Shown here: positions 50,573-59,377 of the stretch, piece after piece
Position numbering within the stretch: the first letter of the stretch is position 1
How the letters are laid out: the number at the start of each line of letters is the position of its first letter
NCBI GenBank assembly: GCA_043798715.1
Contig: JAZDOK010000034.1
Span: forward strand, 1 to 64,000
Direction: 5' to 3'
Origin: JAZDOK01 sp043798715
GTDB taxonomy: Bacteria; Vulcanimicrobiota; JAZDOK01
DNA: 64,000 nucleotides
Translations under genes and position numbers: made by a program
Notes under the pieces: generated by a model
Database searches by the model: none
The model's input: only the letters and a program-made list of their open reading frames with translations
What the model was told of the DNA's origin: nothing

Positions 50573-51442
50573 TCAACGACGACTATCGCGACGCTTCATC
50601 CAGGCGTTCCCTTCTATCCTGTATGCTTCCGCATTCAACGGCACCTCAACGATAAAGTCGTCACGAAGCGTTCGTCCACGGACATCAACGCACTGCCGTA
50701 CAAATGTGTGCAGATTGGTGACAAGATTGTCCGTCATTTGGGCAACTGATCCGGAATTCGGATCGAGCACCACTTTCGAACCGTTATCGGCCACAAAACC
50801 GATACTTGCTCTCGTTGTATGCGACTTCAGCCCTTCCCCAAGCAGCCACACCTGGCCGTTCGGGTTTACCTCGATCTTGAAACGTTTGTCCGGGCTGTCA
50901 TATAATCTACAGAAATCATTGCAGTCGACATAGCGGATGGAACTGATCATTGGCTTGCGGTAATCCCAAAATCGCCTGATTGGTTTGCGGGGACGAATGA
51001 CCGCGGCGTCAATCACGCCCAGGTTCTTCGACAGTGTCTTACATATCTGATCGTATTCTGAGAGGGTGAAGCGCTTGGGATCCACGAACACCGGCCACGG
51101 ATCACCAGGCCCTCTTCCCCGGAAGCGCCGGTAGTGTTCATTCGGTGTTGGGTCGCGGTAGAGAATCATATTTGGCATTAACACACTGACGATACGAACA
51201 CTCCGGTCTGTGTGGTAACGCAATTCCAGGGTAGCTTTGTCTATGCTGAATCCTGCCACGAAAGTCTCGTGCAGTACAAGGCGGCCCGTTCCGCACGGCA
51301 GATCAAACACATCCTGCTTTGTAGTTGACGAGCAACTGCTGGTTGCGATGGCCGCCAATAGCACGAAAGACAACCAAAAAAGCGCTTTATGGGCGCGTTT
51401 TTGCGCCCTGTTGACTGCATCGGATGCATTCGACCTTTGCAC
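50573..51442 (-). CDS. Lipoprotein of unknown function
   Basis: 289 residues. N-terminus with a membrane segment and lipobox IATSSC (Cys about 37). The mature part has several cysteines (CGTGRL, CNDFCRLYD, RQCVDVRG) that could form disulfides. No known family. The hydrophobic signal is preceded by about 20 basic residues, longer than usual, so the true start may be an internal one. Stop-to-start distance of 3 bp from the next gene upstream suggests cotranscription. Confidence 0.6.
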   Translation of the reverse strand: MQRSNASDAVNRAQKRAHKALFWLSFVLLAAIATSSCSSTTKQDVFDLPCGTGRLVLHETFVAGFSIDKATLELRYHTDRSVRIVSVLMPNMILYRDPTPNEHYRRFRGRGPGDPWPVFVDPKRFTLSEYDQICKTLSKNLGVIDAAVIRPRKPIRRFWDYRKPMISSIRYVDCNDFCRLYDSPDKRFKIEVNPNGQVWLLGEGLKSHTTRASIGFVADNGSKVVLDPNSGSVAQMTDNLVTNLHTFVRQCVDVRGRTLRDDFIVEVPLNAEAYRIEGNAWMKRRDSRR

Positions 51443-51445
51443 CCC

Positions 51446-51937
51446 CTAGCCTGGTTTCTCGGGAAACACCGCCCGGGCCTCTCTCACGAACAGTGCCCTG
51501 AGCTTGTCCCAGAAATCTCCGCCCAGCACGAAGAGGCTGGTCAGGAACATGGCGTCAGAGGCCAGGCTTACCCAGAGGCGCGCCGGGGAATCGTCCGGAA
51601 GCCACTGAGGCATGTAGGCCATGATGTAGGACGGGACCATGGGCAGGAGGAACATGACCAGCCCTATGTTGTAGCGCAGTGGACCCACGCGGCCGGAAGG
51701 CTTGAGTATCCCCATCCAGGCCTTGACCCTGGCCATGATGAGTTCGAAGTTCTCCTTGCCCATGACCGCCACCGCCGGGATGGCCATTATCTCGAATCCG
51801 AAAAACAGAATCCCGGCCACTGCAGTTTTCACTGCCACCGGCAAATGGCTCTGGGCCACGGGCACCGCGCCCAAAGGCAGGATTGAGCCGATCACCAGGA
51901 AAGTGATACCCAGCCTGAATCTCGCTTTAACACTCAT
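51446..51937 (-). CDS. Transporter-suffix-domain membrane protein
   Basis: 163 residues, four membrane helices (about 7-27, 37-58, 85-107 and 122-140). The VPVAQSHLPVAVKTAVAGILFFG and GKENFELIMARVKAWMG segments match the short 'transporter suffix domain' proteins found beside or fused to ion transporters. Function unknown. Part of a short minus-strand run with the lipoprotein gene. HicB lies about 48 bp upstream. Confidence 0.75.
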   Translation of the reverse strand: MSVKARFRLGITFLVIGSILPLGAVPVAQSHLPVAVKTAVAGILFFGFEIMAIPAVAVMGKENFELIMARVKAWMGILKPSGRVGPLRYNIGLVMFLLPMVPSYIMAYMPQWLPDDSPARLWVSLASDAMFLTSLFVLGGDFWDKLRALFVREARAVFPEKPG

Positions 51938-51985
51938 GCTGGCAATTCTCCATGCGGAGGACTAAATTTTTCCCCAAAGACGGCA

Positions 51986-52228
51986 TCAGGCGACTTCCTT
52001 GATGACAAGTTCCAGTCCTTCGAGAATGGGAAGGGGAAGATTTCTGGAAACTCTGAACAGAATCCATTCTTCGAGGACTTCTTCCAGCTCCTCCCGGCAC
52101 TCTTCAAGAGTTTGAGCATTGGCATAGACCCCTTTGAAGCCGGGAATTTCGCCGTAAAAGGTTCCGTCTTCCGTAAGAATTTCATATTTGGCTAGGTGCA
52201 TCGCCGAATTCAGATAACGGGTCAACAT
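51986..52228 (-). CDS. HicB-type antitoxin without a HicA partner
   Basis: 80 residues: degenerate RNase-H-like HicB fold (YEILTEDGTFYGEIPGFKGVYANAQTLEECREELEEVLEEW) with a short C-terminal tail lacking an Arc- or HTH-type DNA-binding domain. GGGAGGG lies 8 bp before ATG 52228. HicA toxins are usually directly adjacent; neither the 117 bp upstream nor the sequence downstream encodes one. It may be an orphan antitoxin or an unrelated HicB-like protein. Confidence 0.85.
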   Translation of the reverse strand: MLTRYLNSAMHLAKYEILTEDGTFYGEIPGFKGVYANAQTLEECREELEEVLEEWILFRVSRNLPLPILEGLELVIKEVA

Positions 52229-52257
52229 GAAAACAACCCTCCCTCATTTCCTCTCAT

Positions 52258-52300
52258 GCTTATTTTATCATATCCTTCAGGAAAACAACAGGCGCTTTTC
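52258..52300 (+). repeat. About 40-bp direct repeat, copy B
   Basis: GCTTATTTTATCATAT then CCTTCAGGAAAACAACAGG, partner of 50477-50517. It lies 30 bp upstream of the HicB start. Confidence 0.65.
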
Positions 52301-52345
52301 CAGCGAAAAATCATCGGCGGATACTCAGATTGAAGCAAACTTCAT

Positions 52346-54796
52346 TTACTTCACCACTACGTTGAGGAGCTTTTGGGGGACATAGAAGATTTTGGCGATC
52401 TCCTTGCCGTCGATCATCTGGCGCATCTTCTCGGATTTCAGGGCCTCTTCCTCAACCTGTTCGCGGGTGAAATCGGCCGGGAGTTCAATCTTGTCCCGCA
52501 CCTTGCCGTTTAACTGAAGGACGATGAGCATCGTCTCGTCCTGGATGTAGGCGGGATCCCAGGCGGGCCAGGAGGCTGAAAAGACGCTCTTCTTATGGCC
52601 CATCTTCTCCCAGAGTTCTTCGGCCAGATGCGGCGCCACCGGGGAGGCCAGAATGACGAACGTCTCCAGAGTTTTGCGGCTGATGGCGGCGCCGGCGGCC
52701 TTTTTTTCTACCAGGGTGTTGCACAGCTCCATCAGGGTGCTGACGATCGTGTTCATGTGGAGGCGCTCCATGTCCTCCGAGACCTTTTTAACGGATCGGT
52801 GGAGCGCTTTCAGAATATCGGGGTGATCCTCTTTGGCCGGCGAGGCAGTTGCATCGTTCACCAGGTCCCACAGGCGCCTGAGCCAGCGGAAGACCCCCTG
52901 AAGGCCCTGGTCGTTCCACTCGGAATCAAGCTCCGGGGGACCCACGAAGAGCTCGTAGGCGCGGAGGGTGTCGGTGCCGTATTTCTTGACGATCTCGTCG
53001 GGATTGACGATGTTCCCCTTGGACTTGGACATCTTCTCCAGTTTCCCCGAAAGAGAGCTCACCCGGCAGACCATGCCCTGGTTGAAGAGGCGGGTGAATG
53101 GCTCAGAGAAATCGAGCAGGCCGAGATCGTGGAGCACCTTGGTGAAGAAGCGCGAGTAGAGAAGATGCAGGATGGCGTGCTCCACGCCCCCGACGTAGAG
53201 GTCCACCGGGAGCCAGTAGCGGACCTTTTCGACGTCGAAGGGGCCGTCGGCATATTTCGGGGAGGGGTAGCGCAGGAAATACCAGGAGGAGCAGACCCAC
53301 TGGGAGATAGTGTCCGTGTCGCGGCGGGCTGGGCCTCCGCAGACGGGGCAGGTCGTCTTTACAAATTCGGGAATGGCGGCCAGCGGGGATTCCCCCGTGC
53401 CGGTCGGCAGGTATTTTTCCACAAATGGGAGCTCGACCGGGAGGTCTTTCTCGGGCACCGGCACCGTCCCGCACCTGTCGCAGGAGATCATGGGAATAGG
53501 GGCGCCCCAGTAGCGCTGGCGGGAAATGAGCCAGTCCCGGAGCTTGTAGTTGACTTTCTTTTGGGCCAAACCATTTTCGGCCAGCCGGGAAACGATCTTC
53601 TCCCAGCCCTCGGCGGAAGAAAGACCCGAAAATTCCCCCGAGTTGACCATGATGCCTTCGCCGATCCAGGCCTCCTTGAGCGGCCCTTCGAGGGAGTCCT
53701 CCGGTCTAATGACCTCGACGATCGGCAGGTGAAATTTAGTTGCGAACTCCCAGTCGCGCGTGTCGTGGGCGGGGACGGCCATGATGGCCCCGGTCCCATA
53801 GGAGAGGAGCACGTAATCCGAGATCCAGATGGGGATGTGTTTGCCGTTCACGGGGTTTTCGGCATAGGCGCCGATGAAGACGCCCGTCTTTTCCTTCTCG
53901 GCTGAAAGGCGGTCCACCTCGCTCTCCCGGCGGGTCTTTTCAAGGTAGGAATCCACCTCGGCTTTTTTCTCCGGAGTCGTGAGCTTTTCCACCAGGGGGT
54001 GCTCCGGGGCCAGCACCATGTAGGTGGCCCCGAACAACGTGTCGGGACGGGTGGTGAAAATAGTTAAGGCGTGGCCCCCGTCCGCCGTCTTGAAGATGAC
54101 CTCGGCCCCCTCGCTTTTTCCGATCCAGTTTCTCTGCATGGTCTTGACCCTCTCCGGCCAGTTTAGGCCGTCCAGGTCCTGGAGCAGGGGTTCGGCGTAA
54201 TCGGTGATCTTGAAGAACCACTGGGGGAGGTTCTTCTTGGTGACCTCGGCCTCGCAGCGCTCACAGCGCCCGACGACCACTTCCTCGTCGGCCAGACCCG
54301 TCCGGCAGTTAGGGCACCAGTTGATGGGGGCCTCCTTCTTGTAAGCCAGCCCCTTTTTATAAAAGGCGAGGAACATCCACTGGGTCCAGCGGTAGTAGTC
54401 CGGGGCGGATGTATTGACCTCCATATCCCAGTCGTACATGGCCCCGATCTCCCGGAGTTGACGCTTCATGTTGGTGATATTGTTCCGGGTGTTCTCCACC
54501 GGGTGGAGTCCCTTCTTGATGGCGGCATTCTCGGCGGGGAGCCCGAAGGCGTCCCATCCCATAGGGTGGAGTATCTGGAAGCCTTTCAGCTTCATGTAGC
54601 GGGACCAGACGTCACTTAATACATAGCCCCTCCAGTGCCCCACGTGGAGCCCCTCGCCGCTGGGATAGGGGAACATGTCCAGGCAATAGTGGCATTTTTC
54701 GCGGGGAATGGCCGGGTCAAAGGGCGTCCGGTGGCTCCCGCGCTCATCCCAGAGGGCCTGCCACTTTTTCTCTATGGCCTCAAATTCGTATCGCAT
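52346..54796 (-). CDS. leuS: Leucyl-tRNA synthetase
   Basis: 816 residues, in the normal bacterial range. Class I motifs HIGH (here HVGH in GEGLHVGHWRGYV, about residue 50) and KMSKSKGN (about 575). It also has the zinc-ribbon region CPNCRTG...CERCE, the editing domain in residues about 220-400, and a C-terminal anticodon-binding region ending in VRDKIELPAD. It charges tRNA-Leu and edits norvaline/isoleucine. Monocistronic. Confidence 0.97.
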   Translation of the reverse strand: MRYEFEAIEKKWQALWDERGSHRTPFDPAIPREKCHYCLDMFPYPSGEGLHVGHWRGYVLSDVWSRYMKLKGFQILHPMGWDAFGLPAENAAIKKGLHPVENTRNNITNMKRQLREIGAMYDWDMEVNTSAPDYYRWTQWMFLAFYKKGLAYKKEAPINWCPNCRTGLADEEVVVGRCERCEAEVTKKNLPQWFFKITDYAEPLLQDLDGLNWPERVKTMQRNWIGKSEGAEVIFKTADGGHALTIFTTRPDTLFGATYMVLAPEHPLVEKLTTPEKKAEVDSYLEKTRRESEVDRLSAEKEKTGVFIGAYAENPVNGKHIPIWISDYVLLSYGTGAIMAVPAHDTRDWEFATKFHLPIVEVIRPEDSLEGPLKEAWIGEGIMVNSGEFSGLSSAEGWEKIVSRLAENGLAQKKVNYKLRDWLISRQRYWGAPIPMISCDRCGTVPVPEKDLPVELPFVEKYLPTGTGESPLAAIPEFVKTTCPVCGGPARRDTDTISQWVCSSWYFLRYPSPKYADGPFDVEKVRYWLPVDLYVGGVEHAILHLLYSRFFTKVLHDLGLLDFSEPFTRLFNQGMVCRVSSLSGKLEKMSKSKGNIVNPDEIVKKYGTDTLRAYELFVGPPELDSEWNDQGLQGVFRWLRRLWDLVNDATASPAKEDHPDILKALHRSVKKVSEDMERLHMNTIVSTLMELCNTLVEKKAAGAAISRKTLETFVILASPVAPHLAEELWEKMGHKKSVFSASWPAWDPAYIQDETMLIVLQLNGKVRDKIELPADFTREQVEEEALKSEKMRQMIDGKEIAKIFYVPQKLLNVVVK

Positions 54797-55018
54797 CTAA
54801 AAGCCTCCTGAAGAAGAAATCTAAGCCGAAGTTTATCATAAAAAGAGCATGAAGTCAAAAAGCACACCCGGGATTTTGCAGAATTTCCCGGGGGGAGTGA
54901 GATTTCTAAAAGTAAAAGCGGCAGGCTGGAAACCTGAATGGAGTCAGGAAGCGGCTGCTCCAACTGCTCAGTCCAGGGAACAAATTAAGAACATGCCTGT
55001 ATTCAAAATACTTCCGGC

Positions 55019-56047
55019 TCAGTTTTGCGACTGCGGCACCTGCCAGTAAGTGGGCTCCAGAGGCATGATATAATGCCCGTTTCCGCTCCAGGTCAGCTGA
55101 GTGTCCGTCGGAGAGAAACTGAAGCCGATGTGCCAGATGCTGTCCGAAAAATCCTGATTTTTCCAGCCGCCCACGATAAGGTTGTCATGGTTTGAGAGAG
55201 GAGAAGGAATAATGCCCAGAGCCTGTCTTTTGGCCAGGATTTCCGGCGTAGCCACCGGCGGCGTATATTCGTTCAGGATGTCCGGCTGGGTGGAGCCATG
55301 CTGGACTTCCCTCTGTACCAGTGCGTAGGGGACATAATTTTGCGTCTCAGTTCCTCCTCTGGGGTCCGGGATGTAGTACATCCAGAGGGTGGCGCTGTTG
55401 ATTCCGGTCATCCTGAGCCCTCCCTCGATGGTGGGCTGGCGGTCGTCAATGCGCCCGCTGTAGTAGATGGTTACACTCGGCACGGGATGCTGGGCATGGA
55501 TGCCGTCAGGCTCCTCGCGCAGGTACAGCCAGGTGTCGGTGGTCTTGGTGAAGACCGGGTGGAATTCGTCGGGGCGGAAAAGGACGCCGTCGTAAGCCAG
55601 CTCTCTCATGAAGCGGGTGGAGGCCAGGGCGTACATGTAATAGATCTGGTTCGGCGCCGGGTTGGTGATGAGGAAGTTGTCGCGGGCGTACTTCTTGAAG
55701 ATTTCGTAATTGGTGGAGATCCTGGCGTCAAAGATGTCCTTGACGTCTATGGTCCCGACAATGAAGCGCCTCCCGTACTGGGCAGTAGTAAAGACATTCA
55801 TCCCCTGGTAGTAGGCGATGATCGGCGCGGCGTCGCTCTGCATCCGGGTGACGGTTTCCGGGGAGTAGTAGGTGTTCAGGACCCACTTCATGGTGGCGTC
55901 CGGATCCGGGGTCGGCGCGGGCGTAACATATGTATTGTAGTTGTTTGTGTTTCCGGTACATCCAAAGCCGCTCCCCAGTATCAATAACAAGGAAAAAACG
56001 ACGAGGAAATAATAACTTGATGTCCCGGATCCGTTTTTAACTTTCAT
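55019..56047 (-). CDS. Lipoprotein of unknown function
   Basis: 342 residues. Signal peptide with lipobox LGSGFGC (Cys about 30), then an Asn/Thr/Pro-rich linker and a globular part with several aromatic-rich strands (WLYLREEPDG, SVTIYYSGRIDD, WHIGFSFSPTD). No known motif. GCCTCC-rich DNA upstream gives AGGAGG. It follows galT in the same direction after a 90-bp gap. Not to be confused with the larger lipoprotein at 61516-63099, which it resembles only in composition. The stretch 54797-55018 downstream of it shows no gene. Confidence 0.65.
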   Translation of the reverse strand: MKVKNGSGTSSYYFLVVFSLLLILGSGFGCTGNTNNYNTYVTPAPTPDPDATMKWVLNTYYSPETVTRMQSDAAPIIAYYQGMNVFTTAQYGRRFIVGTIDVKDIFDARISTNYEIFKKYARDNFLITNPAPNQIYYMYALASTRFMRELAYDGVLFRPDEFHPVFTKTTDTWLYLREEPDGIHAQHPVPSVTIYYSGRIDDRQPTIEGGLRMTGINSATLWMYYIPDPRGGTETQNYVPYALVQREVQHGSTQPDILNEYTPPVATPEILAKRQALGIIPSPLSNHDNLIVGGWKNQDFSDSIWHIGFSFSPTDTQLTWSGNGHYIMPLEPTYWQVPQSQN

Positions 56048-56136
56048 CTTTTTTGCCTCCTAAACGGTATTAATAGCTCTTGTTTTCTACCAGAACTTTT
56101 GGGTTTCCTTCCCTGAAAAAAAACGCGGTGCCCCTT

Positions 56137-57108
56137 TTATACTTTGAGAGCGCGCAGCTCGGCGGCTTTTTCTTCCGGGAGAGTGTCGTTGATGAAAGTG
56201 CCGGCCCCGCTTTCGCAGCCGGCCAGGAATTTCAGCTTGTCGGGCGTGCGGTACGGCGGATAAAATTCAATATGAAAATGATAGTGGGGACAGGCTTTCC
56301 CATCCGTAGGGGACTGGTGCATGACCATCATATAAGGGAGAGAGCGCCCCCACAGGGCATCGTAACGCAGGAGCAAATCCTTGAGAAGGACCGCCAGATC
56401 CCGGTGCTCCTTCGAAGTCATCTCGGCCAGGTTGCCCAGGTGGCGCCTGGAGAAGAGATGCACTTCATAGGGATAGCGGGCGTAGAAGGGAACGACGGCG
56501 GTAAAGCTCCCGTTTTCGCAGACCAGGCGCCGCCCTTCCGCGCGCTCCTTCCCGAGAATACCGCAGAGCAGGCAGGCTCCGTTTTTCCGGTAGTATTTCT
56601 TCGAGGCAGCAAGCTCTCTTTTTATAATGGGAGGAATGCAGGGAAAAGCGTAAATCTGCCCGTGAGGGTGGGGGATGGTGACCCCGATGATCTCCCCCTT
56701 GTTTTCGAAAATGAAGACGTACTTGATCTCTTTTCTTTTTCCCAGCTCCCGGTAGCGGTCCGTCCAGACGAGGACGAGCTTCTCGATTTCCTCCCGGCTC
56801 AAATCCGTCAGCGTCCCATCGTGGCGCGGCGTGTAGAGAATGACCTCACAGATCCCTCGGGACTTCCTGACCCGGAACAGGGCGTTCCCCTCCACCGAGG
56901 GCACGTCCGGATTTTGACGAAAGGAGGGGAAGCGGTTTTCAAAGCAGACGATCTCGTAATTGGATGCCGGCACCTCGGTGGGGAATCCTCCGGGCTTTGC
57001 AGGGCACAGGGGGCAGTAGTCTTTAGGGGGAAGAAAAGTCCTGTCCTGGCGGTGCGTCGCCGTCACCACCCATTCCGAAAGTAGAGGATTCCACCTCATT
57101 TCGGACAC
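56137..57108 (-). CDS. galT: Galactose-1-phosphate uridylyltransferase
   Basis: 323 residues. Active-site HPHGQIYAFP (His nucleophile, about residue 150), zinc-type cysteines CPLCPAKPGG (about 33-42) and NRFPSFRQNP. Leloir enzyme: UDP-glucose + Gal-1-P to UDP-galactose + Glc-1-P. GTG 57108 or ATG 57099 (which overlaps the stop of the 39-residue gene as ATGA) may start it. It sits behind an SSS symporter, a 2TM protein and a tiny basic protein, so the operon probably imports and uses galactose. Confidence 0.9.
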   Translation of the reverse strand: MSEMRWNPLLSEWVVTATHRQDRTFLPPKDYCPLCPAKPGGFPTEVPASNYEIVCFENRFPSFRQNPDVPSVEGNALFRVRKSRGICEVILYTPRHDGTLTDLSREEIEKLVLVWTDRYRELGKRKEIKYVFIFENKGEIIGVTIPHPHGQIYAFPCIPPIIKRELAASKKYYRKNGACLLCGILGKERAEGRRLVCENGSFTAVVPFYARYPYEVHLFSRRHLGNLAEMTSKEHRDLAVLLKDLLLRYDALWGRSLPYMMVMHQSPTDGKACPHYHFHIEFYPPYRTPDKLKFLAGCESGAGTFINDTLPEEKAAELRALKV

Positions 57109-57215
57109 GGCTTTTTTCCTCCGGCCTTCGCCTTTTTTTCGCTGAACGAGTAGAAAATGAGATACCGCCCGTCCGGGAGACTAACGGGCTTTTTCTTAAT
57201 CCGGTACTTCTTCAT
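57096..57215 (-). CDS. 39-residue basic protein between the membrane protein and galT
   Basis: A short frame from ATG 57215 (overlapping the previous TGA as TGATG) to TGA 57096-57098. It encodes MKKYRIKKKPVSLPDGRYL followed by IFYSFS and a lysine-rich tail. Start and stop overlaps with both neighbours argue for translational coupling. The tail contains one cysteine. No family is recognised; a short basic beta hairpin is likely. Confidence 0.6.
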   Translation of the reverse strand: MKKYRIKKKPVSLPDGRYLIFYSFSEKKAKAGGKKPCPK

Positions 57216-57478
57216 CACTTATTCCACTGATGGGGCTTCTTTGAGGGGATGAAAAAGGCCAGGCCGAAGAGAAGAAGGATGATCCCCCACACCCGGTTCA
57301 GATCAAAGGGCAGGGGTTCCAGCCCCGGGGGCGAGGTCACCAGGAATCCATAGACCGCCAGGATGAGGCCATAGATAATAAACAGCAGGCCGATGAAAAA
57401 GCGGATATCCATCATGCCGCGGGAATGAGCGGACCCTTCGGATTCCATCAGCTCTATTTCTTCGCGCACGTTGACCAT
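57215..57478 (-). CDS. Small two-helix membrane protein next to the SSS symporter
   Basis: 87 residues: acidic N-terminus, membrane segments at about 26-46 and 62-79, basic C-terminus. It follows the symporter gene by 42 bp and ends on the start codon of the 39-residue gene. Small membrane proteins in this position may be accessory subunits of SSS transporters; here that is inference. ATG 57478 follows GGAGGG. Confidence 0.65.
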   Translation of the reverse strand: MVNVREEIELMESEGSAHSRGMMDIRFFIGLLFIIYGLILAVYGFLVTSPPGLEPLPFDLNRVWGIILLLFGLAFFIPSKKPHQWNK

Positions 57479-57520
57479 TACAAAACCCTCCTTAATTTCG
57501 AGCTGGCAGCCGGCAGTTTT

Positions 57521-59215
57521 TTAGAAGAAAATCACATCCAGGATAATAAGAATAATCCCGGAAGCGATTGCCAGGAAAACGGGATGGTTGTACCAGGGAG
57601 ACTTGTAGGCCAGCGTCTTGTCTTCAAGTCCATAGACGACGCCCTGCAGCTCTTCATCCGATTTCGGCTTTTCGAAGTAACTCACGATGATGGTGACCAG
57701 GAAGCAGACCACCCAGGCCCACCAGGCCCGCCAGAAGGTGGCCCCCATGGCCGTCGGATCGGCGGAAAGAAAATTTAGCTTATGCAGGATGCTTCCCGCG
57801 GGGAACCAGTTGCCGCCGAAGAACATGACGAGGGCGGAGAAAATCCCGGCCGTCAGTCCCGTGAAGCCGCCCCAGCCCGTCGCCCTGCGCCAGAACATCC
57901 CCAGGAGGAAGGTGGCGAAAAGAGGGGCATTGACGCAGGAAAAGACCACCTGCATGTAATCCATGATAGTCTTGAAGCCCATAACCATGTAGGCGGTGGC
58001 AATACTGATAAGCACGGCTGCAATCGTCGCGATGCGACCCATCAACATATAGTGCTTGTCGCTGGACTTCCGGTTGATGTAGGCCTGGTAAATGTCATAG
58101 GTCCAGACGGTGGTAAAGGCGGTGACGTTTCCGGCCATCCCGCTCATGAAGCTGGCCAGGAGCGCCGTGAGCCCAAGGCCAATCATCCCGGGAGGATAGA
58201 ATTTCTGCATCAGCAGAGGAAGGGCCATGTTGTACGAATTGAGCTTGTCGGCCTCGGCAGAAAGCGGCGGCAGGAGCACGATGGCCAGAAGCCCCGGGAC
58301 CACAACCAGGAAGGGCACCATCATTTTGAAAAAGGTGGCGTAAATGGGAGCCCGCTGGGCCGCCGGTAGATTTTCCGCCGCGAAGGCGCGCTGAACGACC
58401 AGAAAGTCGGTGCACCAGTAGCCGAAGGAGAGAACGAAACCCAGGCCCAGGGCGGTGCCGAGCCAGTCCACTCCCACCGAGTTGGTGGTAGTGGAGCCCA
58501 GGGAACTCCAGGCATGGAGAAATCCCTGCGCCCACTGCTGGACATGGGGAATGGGACTCTGGAGGACGCCCTGTTCCAGACCCTTCCATCCGCCAACCTT
58601 CATGAGCCCCAGTATCGGCAGGGGAAGAAGCCCAAGCCAGATTAGGAAGAACTGGAGGACCTCGTTGAAGATGGATGAGGTGAGGCCGCCCAGGACTACG
58701 TAAAAGAGGACGACCCCCGCCGAGACGAAGATACTAATATTCAGATCCCACCCGAGAAGGAGGCGGAAGATGAGGGCCATGGAGTAGAGGCTGATGCCGC
58801 TCATGAGGACGGTCATCACGGCGAAGCTGATGGCGTTTAAGCCTCTCGTGGCCTCGTTATAGCGCAGGGAGAGATACTCAGGCACCGAACGCACTTTGCT
58901 GCCGTAATAGAATGGCATCATGAAGATGGCCAGGAAGAGCATGGCAGGAATGGCCCCTATCCAGTAGAAATGCACCGTCTGGATGCCGTGCTGATAAGAA
59001 TTGGCCGTCATCCCGAGAATTTCCAGCGCCCCCAGGTTGGCCGAGAGAAAGGCCAGGCCGGCCACCCAGGCGGGAATGCTGCGGCCGGAAAGGAAGAAGT
59101 CCTTTCCGGTCTTCATGTAGCGCTTGAGGAGGAATCCTATTCCCAGAACGAAGATAAAATAGATGATGATGATCAGGTAATCCACTTTGGCCAGTTTGAA
59201 AAGAACTTCAGTCAT
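57521..59215 (-). CDS. Sodium/solute symporter (SSS family), sugar-type
   Basis: 564 residues, about 14 membrane helices. Family signature around LSANLGALEILGMTANSYQHG and YLSLRYNEATRGLNAISFAVMT; the sugar-type motif GKDFFLSGRSIPAWVAGLAFL is at the N-terminus, and the C-terminal helices include SVVYGLEDKT-like linkers. By motif and by the galT gene behind it, galactose or glucose uptake with Na+ is likely. ATG 59215 follows GGGAAGGCGAG. Divergent from the FAD enzyme at 59378. Confidence 0.9.
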   Translation of the reverse strand: MTEVLFKLAKVDYLIIIIYFIFVLGIGFLLKRYMKTGKDFFLSGRSIPAWVAGLAFLSANLGALEILGMTANSYQHGIQTVHFYWIGAIPAMLFLAIFMMPFYYGSKVRSVPEYLSLRYNEATRGLNAISFAVMTVLMSGISLYSMALIFRLLLGWDLNISIFVSAGVVLFYVVLGGLTSSIFNEVLQFFLIWLGLLPLPILGLMKVGGWKGLEQGVLQSPIPHVQQWAQGFLHAWSSLGSTTTNSVGVDWLGTALGLGFVLSFGYWCTDFLVVQRAFAAENLPAAQRAPIYATFFKMMVPFLVVVPGLLAIVLLPPLSAEADKLNSYNMALPLLMQKFYPPGMIGLGLTALLASFMSGMAGNVTAFTTVWTYDIYQAYINRKSSDKHYMLMGRIATIAAVLISIATAYMVMGFKTIMDYMQVVFSCVNAPLFATFLLGMFWRRATGWGGFTGLTAGIFSALVMFFGGNWFPAGSILHKLNFLSADPTAMGATFWRAWWAWVVCFLVTIIVSYFEKPKSDEELQGVVYGLEDKTLAYKSPWYNHPVFLAIASGIILIILDVIFF

Positions 59216-59377
59216 GTCTCGCCTTCCCGTATCAATATTTCTGAAATTACGTTCAATGCGCCCGGAGCAAAATCCTCCAAACGCCAAACTCTTCGTTGCG
59301 AAAAAGCGAATGGCAGGACACCGCCCTTTCTCCTCGAATCAAACAGGAAGTTACGTGTCCGTTCCAAAGGAGAAATC

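Noticed and set aside
52595..53905. 436-codon open frame on the + strand opposite leuS
   Set aside because: It is antisense to the well-supported leucyl-tRNA synthetase, has no ribosome binding site and no family-like motifs; long antisense frames are expected in GC-rich genes.
56080..57084. 334-codon open frame opposite galT
   Set aside because: Antisense shadow of galT; no ribosome binding site.
57129..57205. GCCCGT...ACGGGC stem followed by a T-run, resembling a + strand terminator
   Set aside because: It lies inside the 39-residue minus-strand gene, and no + strand gene ends there; judged a coincidence of coding sequence.
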